DNA of 64,000 bases from Eubacterium pyruvativorans (GTDB taxonomy: Bacteria; Bacillota; Clostridia; Peptostreptococcales; Anaerovoracaceae): contig NZ_FNBF01000009.1 in NCBI RefSeq assembly GCF_900102225.1, forward strand, positions 1 to 64,000. The letters run 5' to 3'. A program made the position numbers and the translations under genes. The notes under the pieces were generated by a model. That model was given only the letters and a program-made list of their open reading frames with translations, made no database searches and was not told where the DNA came from. Below are positions 1 through 6,818 of the stretch, one piece after another; position 1 is the stretch's first letter; every line of letters starts with the position of its first letter.

Positions 1-69
1 TTCATCGCGATCCACGGAAAGTAATTGTAGAATTTCCTCCTGATTCAATGTAATATTGAGTTGAGCCAT
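1..69 (-). CDS. IS256-family transposase, N-terminal fragment (cut by window edge)
   Basis: Only the first 23 codons are inside the window; the gene continues past position 1. The peptide starts MAQLNITLNQEEILQ, which I recognise as the typical N-terminus of IS256/Mutator-type transposases (DDE recombinases) of Clostridia. The ATG at 67-69 is preceded by an AAGGAGA ribosome site. The upstream 100 bp look like the element's own left end. Whether the rest of the transposase is intact cannot be seen. Confidence in the family is good, from sequence recognition alone. Confidence 0.8.
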   Translation of the reverse strand, partial: MAQLNITLNQEEILQLLSVDRDE

Positions 70-175
70 CGTGTTCTCCTTCCTTGGTATTAATGGTGAT
101 TTTGGTCGATTTTCATTATACCTAAAGGTCGAGCACCTGGCTCTTTTTAATTTTTCAATTTACACCATTATACGG
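1..175 (-). mobile_element. Left end of an IS256-type insertion sequence
   Basis: The stretch upstream of the transposase start is AT-rich, unlike the GC-rich flank, and ends in a TTACACCATTAT tract at about 163-174, where the composition changes abruptly to GC-rich sequence. This fits the terminal inverted repeat and leader of an IS256-type element. The exact boundary and the target duplication cannot be fixed because the other end is outside the window. Confidence 0.6.
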
Positions 176-190
176 ACGCCGCCCCCCTGC

Positions 191-331
191 AGGTGCGGAA
201 ATGATGAAAACGGCCGTTTTCGCACTTATGATCCTGCGCCGAATATTTAATTCATGTTTTTCTTTCGTTTTCGCACCCCGGAATTCGAAATTCAGGTGCG
301 GAATCCCCCGAAATGATTGATTCCGCACCTT
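191..331. repeat. GTGCG/CGCAC repeat island 1 (three elements)
   Basis: Two short inverted repeats lie at 191-226 and 294-331, with ends reading GGTGCGGAA and TTCCGCACC (the first closes with TTTTCGCAC and encloses a perfect 16-nt palindrome). Between them, at 219-280 on the minus strand, lies one long copy carrying GTGCGAAAACGAAAGAAAA followed by an AATTAAATATTC segment. The same long element recurs at 4299-4357, 44852-44913 and 54974-55035. No ORF or promoter is evident here. The island lies between the IS256 end and the 38-nt array. Confidence 0.75.
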
Positions 332-428
332 GCATACTCTTTCAAGCCCTGAGTTGGGGGATTTTTCGGCGTTTTCTCGTCATTTTCACTTTCTTAATTT
401 AACGCACGAAAGCACACCGAAATAGAAA

Positions 429-690
429 CGCAGTGCGCAGCACTGCGCACCTCTTCTCACAATCCCGCAGTGCAATAGCACTGCGCACCTCTCTCTCATA
501 ATCCCGCAGTGCAATGGCACTGCGCACCTCTCCTCACAATCCCGCAGTGCAATGGCACTGCGCACCTCTTTCTCACAATCCCGCAGTGCAATGGCACTGC
601 GCACCTTTCCTCACAATCCCGCAGTGCGCAGCACTGCGCACCTCTCCCTCACAATCCCGCAGTGCAATGGCACTGCGTACTTCTCCCTCA
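429..690. repeat. Tandem array of seven 37-39 nt hairpin units
   Basis: CGCAGTGC recurs at 429, 466, 505, 543, 582, 620 and 659. Each unit carries the palindrome CGCAGTGC-AATG-GCACTGCG (8-bp arms, with loop variants) followed by CACCTCT-CTCACAATCC. The whole unit repeats, with no unique spacers, so this is a tandem repeat and not a CRISPR array. It lies just past the rny terminator. The short reading frames across it are by-products of the repeat. Confidence 0.9.
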
Positions 691-701
691 CCTATGCGAA
701 A

Positions 702-735
702 GCCGCTGCCCGAACCCTCAGGTTCGGGCAGCGGC
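702..735 (-). terminator. Hairpin terminator downstream of rny
   Basis: A perfect 15-bp stem (GCCGCTGCCCGAACC and its complement) with a CTCA loop sits 16 nt past the rny stop. The U-tract on the minus strand is short (TTTCG), so termination may be partial. Confidence 0.7.
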
Positions 736-751
736 CCATAAGTCAATATGA

Positions 752-2293
752 TTATTTCGCGTAATCCACGGCCCGGGTCTCCCGAACCACGTTGACCTTG
801 ATCTGGCCCGGGTATTCCAGTTCGGATTCGATCCGCTTGGATACGTCCCGTGCGAGCAAAGCCATTTCGTCGTCGTGAACCTCGTCCGGATTGACGATGA
901 TACGGATCTCCCGGCCGGCCTGGATGGCGTAGGAGTTGGAGACACCCGGCGTGGTGTTAGCGATCTCTTCCAGGTTCTCCAGTCTTCTGACGTAAACGTC
1001 CAGGGACTCTCTCCGGGCGCCCGGACGGGCGGCAGAAAGGGCGTCGGCAGCTGCAATCAGCACGGCTTCCATGCACTTCGGCTCGTAATCGCCGTGATGG
1101 GAGGCCATTGCGTTGATGACAGCGTCGGATTCCTTGTATTTCTTCAGGATCTGGATGCCGATATCCACGTGGGTGCCCTCGTACTCGTGGTCCAGGGCTT
1201 TTCCGATATCATGCAGCAGGCCAGCTCTCTTCGCCAGTTTCACGTTCAGGCCCAGTTCTCCTGCCATGAGACCTGCCAGATGAGAGACTTCGATCGAGTG
1301 CTTGAGTACGTTTTGTCCATAAGAGGTGCGGAAATGCAGTCTGCCCAGGAGTTTCACCAGCTCCGGATGCAGGTTGTGGATGCCCACTTCGAAAGTGGCC
1401 TGTTCGCCCTCTTCCTTGATGGTGTGGGCAACTTCCCGGCGGGCCTTCTCCACCATCTCTTCGATTTTCGCCGGATGGATGCGGCCGTCGGTGATCAGTT
1501 TCTCCAGGGCGATCCGGGCGATTTCCCGGCGGATCGGGTCGAAGCCGGAGATGATCACAGCTTCCGGTGTGTCGTCGATGATGAGGTCCACGCCTGTGGC
1601 GTTTTCGATGGCCCGGATGTTTCTGCCTTCCCGGCCGATGATGCGGCCCTTCATGTCGTCGTTCGGCAGGTTGACCACGGACAAAGTGCTCTCCGCCACG
1701 TGATCGGCAGCGCAGCGCTGGATGGCGCCGGTGATGATCTCCTTCGCCTTGGCGTCCGCCTCTTCCTTCGCTTCGGTGCGGATATCCTGGATCATCTGGG
1801 ATGCTTCGTGGCGGCACTGTTTCTCAACGTCCTCCAGCAGGATCCGCTTCGCTTCCTCGGCGGTGTAGCCGGAGATCCGCTCCAGCTCGGTCATCTGCTG
1901 CTGGAGCAGGTCGTCGGCCTTCTGCTGTTTCTTCTCAATTTCCTTCTCGGTCTGGGTGATCCGGTTCTCCCGGCGCTCGATCTGTTCCAGTTTCCGGTCA
2001 GCCTGATCTTCCTTCTGCTGGACACGGCGTTCCTGGCGGGACACTTCGCTCCGGCGGTCTCTCACTTCCCGGTCCACATCATCCCGGATGCGGTGTGCTT
2101 CTTCCTTCGCTTCCAGTTCGGCTTCCTTACGGATGGTCTCGGACTGGTTCTTCGCACTCTGCACGATGTTCATAGCCTGCTGCTCGGCGCTGCCAATGGT
2201 CTTCGAACTGATATTCTTCCGGATAATGTAGCCGATGAGAATACCGATGCCAAGGCCCAGTACAGCCAGCAGGACTCCTATAATCGGAGACAT
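752..2293 (-). CDS. rny: Ribonuclease Y
   Basis: Membrane-anchored endoribonuclease that starts decay of many mRNAs in Firmicutes. The 513 residues show the full family order: an N-terminal membrane helix (about 3-24), a long charged coiled coil (about 40-200), a KH domain with the RNA-binding [10 protein letters not shown] loop (216-225), and an HD domain with the metal-binding HD pair in LLHDIGKA (H361, D362). Length is normal for the family. The ATG follows AGGAGGTG at good spacing. Upstream lies an orphan promoter and terminator (2390-2669) that may belong to the rny leader or to a separate small RNA. rny has no co-directional partner immediately downstream. Identification is secure. Confidence 0.97.
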   Translation of the reverse strand: MSPIIGVLLAVLGLGIGILIGYIIRKNISSKTIGSAEQQAMNIVQSAKNQSETIRKEAELEAKEEAHRIRDDVDREVRDRRSEVSRQERRVQQKEDQADRKLEQIERRENRITQTEKEIEKKQQKADDLLQQQMTELERISGYTAEEAKRILLEDVEKQCRHEASQMIQDIRTEAKEEADAKAKEIITGAIQRCAADHVAESTLSVVNLPNDDMKGRIIGREGRNIRAIENATGVDLIIDDTPEAVIISGFDPIRREIARIALEKLITDGRIHPAKIEEMVEKARREVAHTIKEEGEQATFEVGIHNLHPELVKLLGRLHFRTSYGQNVLKHSIEVSHLAGLMAGELGLNVKLAKRAGLLHDIGKALDHEYEGTHVDIGIQILKKYKESDAVINAMASHHGDYEPKCMEAVLIAAADALSAARPGARRESLDVYVRRLENLEEIANTTPGVSNSYAIQAGREIRIIVNPDEVHDDEMALLARDVSKRIESELEYPGQIKVNVVRETRAVDYAK

Positions 2294-2389
2294 GGGTTAA
2301 CACCTCCTCTTTTCAGTGTTGCTTGGTTCTCTCAGTTGGTAGTGGTTGTCGATAGACAAAAGAATGGATGTGAGTCCGCTCACATAAAG

Positions 2390-2411
2390 AAAAAACCGGC
2401 ACTCTGCCGGG
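2390..2411 (-). terminator. Intrinsic terminator or attenuator upstream of rny
   Basis: On the minus strand CCGGCA-GAG-TGCCGG is followed by six T residues. It ends the transcription unit that starts at the promoter at 2640-2669, about 97 nt before the rny start codon. It is either the end of a stand-alone small RNA or an attenuator in the rny leader. Confidence 0.8.
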
Positions 2412-2633
2412 TTCAACTCTGCTGCTCTAAATACATGGTCCCGCACACTGCGGGAATATATATCAACGACCGGCGCAGTCAAAAGCATCGTCTAATTGCG
2501 ATAACACGCCCGCCGCAGTCGGGGTCCACCCTTCATCTATATAAAATGAACGAAATATATCTCGGAAGCCTCAGGCGGCGGCCGCCACCGGCAGCTAACC
2601 CCTGCACTGGCTTCTTCATAATATACCTGTATC
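2390..2633 (-). ncRNA. Candidate structured small RNA or rny leader, about 240 nt
   Basis: A consensus promoter (2640-2669) and a strong terminator (2390-2411) bracket about 240 nt without a convincing ORF; the 63-codon frame at 2297-2488 starts inside and runs through the terminator. The ends can pair: GGTTAGCTGC near the 5' end with GCAGC and GAACC near the 3' end. An inner CCCGCA-GTG-TGCGGG hairpin is present. Size and layout would fit a 6S-like RNA, but I cannot match a known 6S sequence. No RNase P, tmRNA or SRP signature is visible. It could instead be a regulated leader of rny. Confidence 0.5.
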
Positions 2634-2639
2634 ATTAAT

Positions 2640-2669
2640 ATTATAAGTGCGGGCCGAAGGGGATGTCAA
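2640..2669 (-). promoter_or_regulatory. Sigma-A promoter of the RNA unit upstream of rny
   Basis: TTGACA (2664-2669) and TATAAT (2640-2645) are both perfect consensus boxes, separated by 18 nt, reading toward rny. This is one of the best promoters in the window. Confidence 0.85.
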
Positions 2670-2678
2670 TACCGATTC

Positions 2679-2712
2679 ACGGGCGGGCGAACGGAGGGTC
2701 CGCCCGTTTTTT
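2679..2712 (+). terminator. Hairpin between rodA and the RNA promoter
   Basis: ACGGGCGG and CCGCCCGT form an 8-bp stem around a 13-nt loop, followed by TTTTTT on the plus strand. On the minus strand, where rodA is read, there is no U-tract. It may stop antisense transcription, or act as a weak 3' hairpin for rodA. Confidence 0.5.
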
Positions 2713-2733
2713 GTCAGAAAATCAATTCGTAAA

Positions 2734-3846
2734 TCAATTAAAGCGTATGTTGCGGCTCCGGGCATGGACTGTCATGATGAAGCCGAATGCCATCATGTTC
2801 GCAATGATGGAGGAGCCCCCGTAGCTCAGGAACGGCAGCGTAATGCCGGTGACCGGCATCAGACCCATGGTCATGGCGATATTTTCAAAGATCTGGAAGA
2901 TGAACATGCCGATGAAACCGACCACAATCAGGGCGCCGTACAGGTCCACAGCCTCGATGGCCACCCGCATGAACCGGATCATGAGCCACAGGAACAGACC
3001 GATCAGAATCAGCCCGCCGATCAGCCCCAGTTCTTCCGCCACCACCGAGAAGATGAAATCCGACTTCTGAACCGGAATGAAATCCAGTTCCTTCTGGGTT
3101 CCGTGGAACAGACCTTTGCCGAATACCCCACCGGAGCCGATGGCGATCTTCGACTCATAAACCTGATAGTTTCCCGCCAGCCCCAGATTGTTCGGGTGCA
3201 GGAAGGACGCAATTCTCTCCTTCTGATAATCCGCCATCACGAAATACGCCGGCGGAATGAGCACCGCCACAATGACCAGGAACCGGGCGAAGACCTTCAG
3301 ACTCAGTCCCGCAAAAAACACCATCGCCAGCCACATCGTCATGAACACCAGCGCACTCCCCAGATCCTCCTTCAGCACAATGGCAATGATCGGCGCAGCC
3401 ACAATCCCGGCCCGCACCAGCCCCCGGAAACTGTACAGCTCGTCCCGGTGCGTATCCAGGTATTCCGCCATAATCAGCGCAAACAAAATCTTCACAATCT
3501 CCGACGGCTGCACCGTTGTAATCCCCAGGTTGATCCAGGACCGCGCTCCGAACTGCTCCACGCCCAGTCCCGGGATGTATACCGAGAGCAGCAGCAGCAG
3601 CGACAAAACATAAAGTCCCCGGATCGATCCCTTATAAGCGTGGTAATCCACCACCATAATGACCGCTGCCAGCACCAGCCCGATAATGTAGGCCCCGGTC
3701 TGCACAATCGTGTCCCGGCACCAAAAACCGGTGGTAGAGATTGCGGTGCTCCCCACCATCAAAATACTGAGCACCGCCAGAACAGCGACAATGCCCGCCG
3801 AAATCTTATCCGCATTCCTGATACTTTTCACCAATCTGATAATCAT
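2734..3846 (-). CDS. rodA: Peptidoglycan polymerase of the FtsW/RodA/SpoVE family, probably RodA
   Basis: SEDS-family glycosyltransferase, an integral membrane protein that polymerises lipid II together with a class B PBP. The 370 residues hold about ten hydrophobic segments and the family loop around YQVYESKIAIGSGG and GKGLFHGTQKELDFIPVQ, ending in a PFLSYGGSS motif. I start at ATG 3844-3846 (MIIRLVKSIRNADK). The frame runs 30 codons further upstream, but that extension is Arg/His/Pro-rich and lies in the 19-nt repeat array, so it is unlikely to be protein. No strong ribosome site is visible, so the start is uncertain. The partner PBP2 and MreBCD are encoded about 3 kb away in a separate operon. 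Confidence 0.9.
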   Translation of the reverse strand: MIIRLVKSIRNADKISAGIVAVLAVLSILMVGSTAISTTGFWCRDTIVQTGAYIIGLVLAAVIMVVDYHAYKGSIRGLYVLSLLLLLSVYIPGLGVEQFGARSWINLGITTVQPSEIVKILFALIMAEYLDTHRDELYSFRGLVRAGIVAAPIIAIVLKEDLGSALVFMTMWLAMVFFAGLSLKVFARFLVIVAVLIPPAYFVMADYQKERIASFLHPNNLGLAGNYQVYESKIAIGSGGVFGKGLFHGTQKELDFIPVQKSDFIFSVVAEELGLIGGLILIGLFLWLMIRFMRVAIEAVDLYGALIVVGFIGMFIFQIFENIAMTMGLMPVTGITLPFLSYGGSSIIANMMAFGFIMTVHARSRNIRFN

Positions 3847-3905
3847 TCTGCTATCATACCACAAACCGAAGCCGTGCGCCAGATGAAGATGGGGGCGGAT
3901 GGCAG

Positions 3906-3976
3906 GCGGTCGGCCAAGGTGCGGGCGGTCGGCCAAGGCGCTGGCGGTCGGCGGGTGCTGGCGGGCGGCGGGTGCG
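3906..3976. repeat. 19-nt tandem array upstream of rodA
   Basis: GCGGTCGGCCAAGGTGCGG-type units start at 3906, 3925 and 3944, with a degenerate fourth at 3961. The complementary unit (GGCCGACCGC) recurs with the same 19-nt period at 45247-45337 after mtaB. It merges directly into GTGCG island 2. Confidence 0.8.
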
Positions 3977-4471
3977 ATTCCGCAAAAAATCTCATTTTCG
4001 CACCCCTTCCAGGCCGATTCAACTGAAAATCAGGGACGACACGATTCTCCCGGGTGCGGAATCACAAAAATTTCCGTTTCCGCACCGGGCTGTCCGATCA
4101 CCAGATTCTTACACCGTAATTATTTTACTCAAATCATCCACATCGTATGCAATCTCCGATCTGTCCGTTCATTCCACCGCTGCACCACCAATGCACCCGG
4201 AAATTCGATCGGCAGCTGAGTAATTTTTTATCCATCTCACCCAGAACGTATACGATTCATCCGGCGGCCCAAGTGCGGAAATCTAATTTTTCTCCAAACC
4301 GCACCCTCGCAGGGTCGGAAGATAAATTAATCGGGATTTTCTTTTGTTTTCGCACCCCCCGTCACGCGGTTTCGAGTGCGATAATCCACTTTTTCCGAAT
4401 TCCGCACCTTTGAGATTTATCATCGCGATTATGAAAAGTGCGAAAAACGATTTATTCGCAGATCCGCACCC
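3970..4471. repeat. GTGCG/CGCAC repeat island 2, the densest (six elements)
   Basis: Short inverted repeats with GTGCGRWW and WWYCGCAC ends lie at about 3970-4006, 4052-4086, 4271-4303, 4374-4410 and 4434-4470. One long conserved copy lies at 4299-4357 on the minus strand (GTGCGAAAACAAAAGAAAA, then GATTAATTTATC, closing in GTGCGG). No ORF is convincing in this 860-nt gene-free stretch. The nuclease-fold gene at 4713 starts just downstream. Confidence 0.75.
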
Positions 4472-4643
4472 GTCGTCTTCTGTGCATAGCTGAATGTGCC
4501 CGCTAGCATTTTCTAATCATGATCAGAACTGACAATCTAATCGCAATTAGGCGATTCTTCGCATAACTGCCGAAGTGGAAGCTGAAGTACTAAGGAAAAA
4601 GAACGACTTTTTAAAATCACTGGAATTTACTGGAAGCCCATGT

Positions 4644-4649
4644 TATAAT
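4644..4649 (+). promoter_or_regulatory. Extended -10 promoter of the nuclease-fold gene
   Basis: TGTTATAAT at 4641-4649 gives an extended -10 element 64 nt before the start codon. No good -35 hexamer is seen at 16-18 nt. Confidence 0.55.
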
Positions 4650-4712
4650 CGGTACATACATATTTTTCCAGTTGCATGACCGTGTCGATAGGATTGTCAG
4701 GAGGTGGTGCAG

Positions 4713-5666
4713 ATGGTCGATTTCCGGGAGCTGCTTCAGGAAGAATACGAGGAGCAGAGCCGGCTGCTGAAGATTGCGGTCGAGCAGATGCGGCGGTTGG
4801 AAGACGTGGCGAACTACCGGCTGAAGTATAGTGACTCGGAGAAGAAGTCGGTCATTATATATGAAGCCGGGACGAAGAATGCGGCCAGTTTCCGTGATGC
4901 CCGGGTCAGGAGGCAGGCGATCCGGAGGACGAGGGCGTGCCGGTTCTATCGGGAGCTCGGGCGGTCGGCCCAGAGAAACCGCAGCTTGCTGCGGCGGGCT
5001 TTGAAAACGTATCAGCCGAACCGGCCGGGGGATGTGCTGGAACGGCTGAGGATGCCTTACCGAGCGGTGGAGCGGGAATTTTTTGTCAAACTTGGAGCAG
5101 AGGCGCCGACGGGATGGCTGACGCAGCAGGAAATCAACGGGGCGCTTGCGGAAGCAGTGGGGCCGGCCGTCATGCGGGCAAACGGCGTCGAACGGCTGAA
5201 AATGCTAGAGCAGCTATCGCCGCCGGAGCGGGCAGAACTGGAGCGGCGGATCGGCCGGAGCCGGGTGGAATGGATGATGGACCAGCGGTTTGCGGGAGAT
5301 CTGACGAACCACGCCCGGGATGGGACACTGGTGCGCTCGAAGTCGGAGGCGATCATTGCTGATCTGCTGCGGGACATGGGGGCGAAGTTCCGGTACGAGG
5401 AACCGGTGGCGGCGGGAGGACGGGTGCTGCATGTGGATTTTTGTGTGCTGGCGCCCGAGGGGCTGACGGCGGCGTACATCGAGCACGCAGGCATGATGGA
5501 CCAGCCGAACTACCGGAATCTGCTCTGGAGAAGAATGGACGAGCTGATTGAAGCGGGGTTCGAGCCGGACAGGAATCTGTTTCTGACTTTCGACGCACCG
5601 GACGGAAAGACGGACACCAATGCGCTGGCGAGGAAGCTCCGGTACATTCTGTCCGTTGCCCGATGA
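4713..5666 (+). CDS. Protein of unknown function with a C-terminal PD-(D/E)XK nuclease-like domain
   Basis: About 317 residues. The N-terminal 170 are Arg/Glu-rich and helical. The C-terminal part (about 205-317) looks like the restriction-endonuclease fold: RSKSEAIIADLL (acidic residue after SKS), a beta-turn with HVDFCVL (the motif Asp), then AAYIEHAGMMDQPNY (the motif Glu). I recall this SKSE...PDF...EHxGMMD pattern in Clostridia proteins of unknown role. ATG 4713 follows AGGAGGT at 7-nt spacing; two GTG codons at 4704 and 4707 overlap that site and are less likely. The gene is a single-gene unit with its own promoter and terminator, lying against the densest repeat island. A catalytic Lys is not obvious, so activity is unproven. 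A role in the repeats' biology, defence or genome maintenance is conjecture. Confidence 0.7.
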   Translation: MVDFRELLQEEYEEQSRLLKIAVEQMRRLEDVANYRLKYSDSEKKSVIIYEAGTKNAASFRDARVRRQAIRRTRACRFYRELGRSAQRNRSLLRRALKTYQPNRPGDVLERLRMPYRAVEREFFVKLGAEAPTGWLTQQEINGALAEAVGPAVMRANGVERLKMLEQLSPPERAELERRIGRSRVEWMMDQRFAGDLTNHARDGTLVRSKSEAIIADLLRDMGAKFRYEEPVAAGGRVLHVDFCVLAPEGLTAAYIEHAGMMDQPNYRNLLWRRMDELIEAGFEPDRNLFLTFDAPDGKTDTNALARKLRYILSVAR

Positions 5667-5673
5667 CAAATGG

Positions 5674-5699
5674 AGCCCCGCATCCGATGCGGGGCTTCT
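5674..5699 (+). terminator. Terminator of the nuclease-fold gene
   Basis: A perfect 10-bp stem AGCCCCGCAT-CCG-ATGCGGGGCT starts 8 nt after the stop and is followed by a short T-rich tail. Confidence 0.75.
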
Positions 5700-5705
5700 A
5701 ATGAC

Positions 5706-5735
5706 AAAAACAGCCAGCCGCCCCCGGCGGCTGGC
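5706..5735 (-). terminator. Terminator of the MinD-type gene
   Basis: A stem of GCCAGCCGCC and GGCGGCTGGC with a 3-nt loop, followed on the minus strand by TGTTTTTG. It lies 43 nt past the stop at 5778. Confidence 0.85.
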
Positions 5736-5777
5736 AACAGCACCCGATCGACGGATCTTTCCTCGATCGCTGCGGCT

Positions 5778-6518
5778 CTATTCGTCTTTCTGGTCCGGCT
5801 CGTTCAGAATCCGGTCCGCAATGGCCTCGAAATTTCTGCGGATGTAGGTGTCCGGTTTCATGACAATCGGAATGCCCAGGTTCGTGGAGATGTTGATGTT
5901 CTCGTCATGCTGGATGACACCGGCGAACTCCGGCAGCATCAGAGAATTGATCTCCCGCAGGGACGGAATGTACCCCTCCTGCATCAGTTCAACTCTGAGG
6001 TTGTTGATGACCAGGTAATGTTCCCGGATGCCCATCTTCACCAGTTCCCTGTCCACGGTATCCGCATTGCGGATGGAAGCGTATTCCGGTGTGGTGACCA
6101 TGATGGCGGCATCGGCACCGGCGGATGCGATCACGAGACCGTCGTCCACGCCGGACGGGGCGTCGATGATCACGTAGTCGAACTGCTCCCGGAGTTTTTC
6201 ACACAGCACCTTGGCATGAAGCGGTGTCAGTGTCCCGTCCTCCCGGACCGGAGATGCACTCATCATGTACAGTTTCTGAAAACGTTCGTCCCGGATGAGC
6301 GCCTGCCGGATGCGGCATACGCCGGTCATCACATCATGGGCGTCATACACCACGTTGTTCTCCAGACCGAAATACAAGTCCACATTCCGCTGGCCCATAT
6401 CCATGTCAACGATCACGGTCCGGTACCCCCGCATTGCGAGAATTGCTGCGAAGTTAACAGCAAACATCGTTTTCCCCGTACCACCCTTTCCGGATGCTAC
6501 CATGAATACACGTCCCAT
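5778..6518 (-). CDS. minD: MinD/ParA-type ATPase, probable septum-site protein MinD
   Basis: 246 residues with a deviant Walker A, SGKGGTGKT (about 9-17), a DMDMGQRNVD switch where MinD usually has DADIGLRN, and GLENNVVYDAHDVMTG, which is characteristic of MinD. It lies after the mreBCD-mrdA set, where clostridial genomes often carry minCDE. I start at ATG 6518, after GGAGG. Two things are odd: no minC or minE is present in the window, and the C-terminus ends DRILNEPDQKDE instead of the amphipathic membrane-targeting helix usual for MinD. It may therefore be a divergent MinD with altered membrane binding, or a MinD-like ATPase with another task. A possible -10 (TACAAT on the minus strand) is at 6621-6626. 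Confidence 0.75.
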   Translation of the reverse strand: MGRVFMVASGKGGTGKTMFAVNFAAILAMRGYRTVIVDMDMGQRNVDLYFGLENNVVYDAHDVMTGVCRIRQALIRDERFQKLYMMSASPVREDGTLTPLHAKVLCEKLREQFDYVIIDAPSGVDDGLVIASAGADAAIMVTTPEYASIRNADTVDRELVKMGIREHYLVINNLRVELMQEGYIPSLREINSLMLPEFAGVIQHDENINISTNLGIPIVMKPDTYIRRNFEAIADRILNEPDQKDE

Positions 6519-6676
6519 ACTTTCCTCCAATAGCTGTTCTATCTATATCGATGCCATCTGCCGATGTGCGATATTCTCCTGCGGGAAGTGAAAACCCGCT
6601 ATGACCCGATGATATTCTTTATTGTACCACAACTTCGGGCCGTCATGTATCGAATTCTGACAATATGTTGAAATAT

Positions 6677-6812
6677 CCGAACGCCGCAGCTCGGGCGAAC
6701 GATTACGACTTGGCCGAACGCAGCAGCTCGGCCGAACGGCTGCGCCTTGGCCGAACGCCGCAGCTCGGGCGAACGATTACGACTTGGCCGAACGGTTACG
6801 CCTTTCCGAACG
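6677..6812. repeat. 18/19-nt tandem array at the 3' end of mrdA
   Basis: CGAAC recurs at 6678, 6696, 6715, 6733, 6752, 6770, 6789 and 6807, alternating 18 and 19 nt. At a larger scale a 44-nt block (6677-6720) is repeated exactly at 6751-6794. The array starts just past the mrdA stop and carries no T-rich terminator. It fills most of the 300-nt gap before minD. Confidence 0.85.
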
Positions 6813-6818
6813 GAACGC

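Noticed and set aside
429-690. Possible CRISPR array
   Set aside because: Period of 37-39 nt and palindromic repeats suggest it at first, but the entire unit repeats with no unique spacers and no cas genes are nearby.
2297-2488. 63-codon ORF between rny and the RNA promoter
   Set aside because: It runs through the terminator at 2390-2411 and has no family resemblance; the region is better explained as RNA.
2390-2633. RNase P RNA, tmRNA or SRP RNA
   Set aside because: The conserved cores of these RNAs are absent; length and termini do not fit.
875-2638. Long plus-strand ORF of 587 codons
   Set aside because: It is antisense to rny, whose domains are unmistakable; high GC opens the opposite frame. 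The same applies to the long plus-strand ORFs over rodA, mrdA, the his genes, ppdK, mtaB, metH and nrdD.
4713-5666. Annotating the nuclease-fold protein as a restriction enzyme or transposase
   Set aside because: No methyltransferase, specificity subunit or known transposase motif is present; only the C-terminal fold is suggested.
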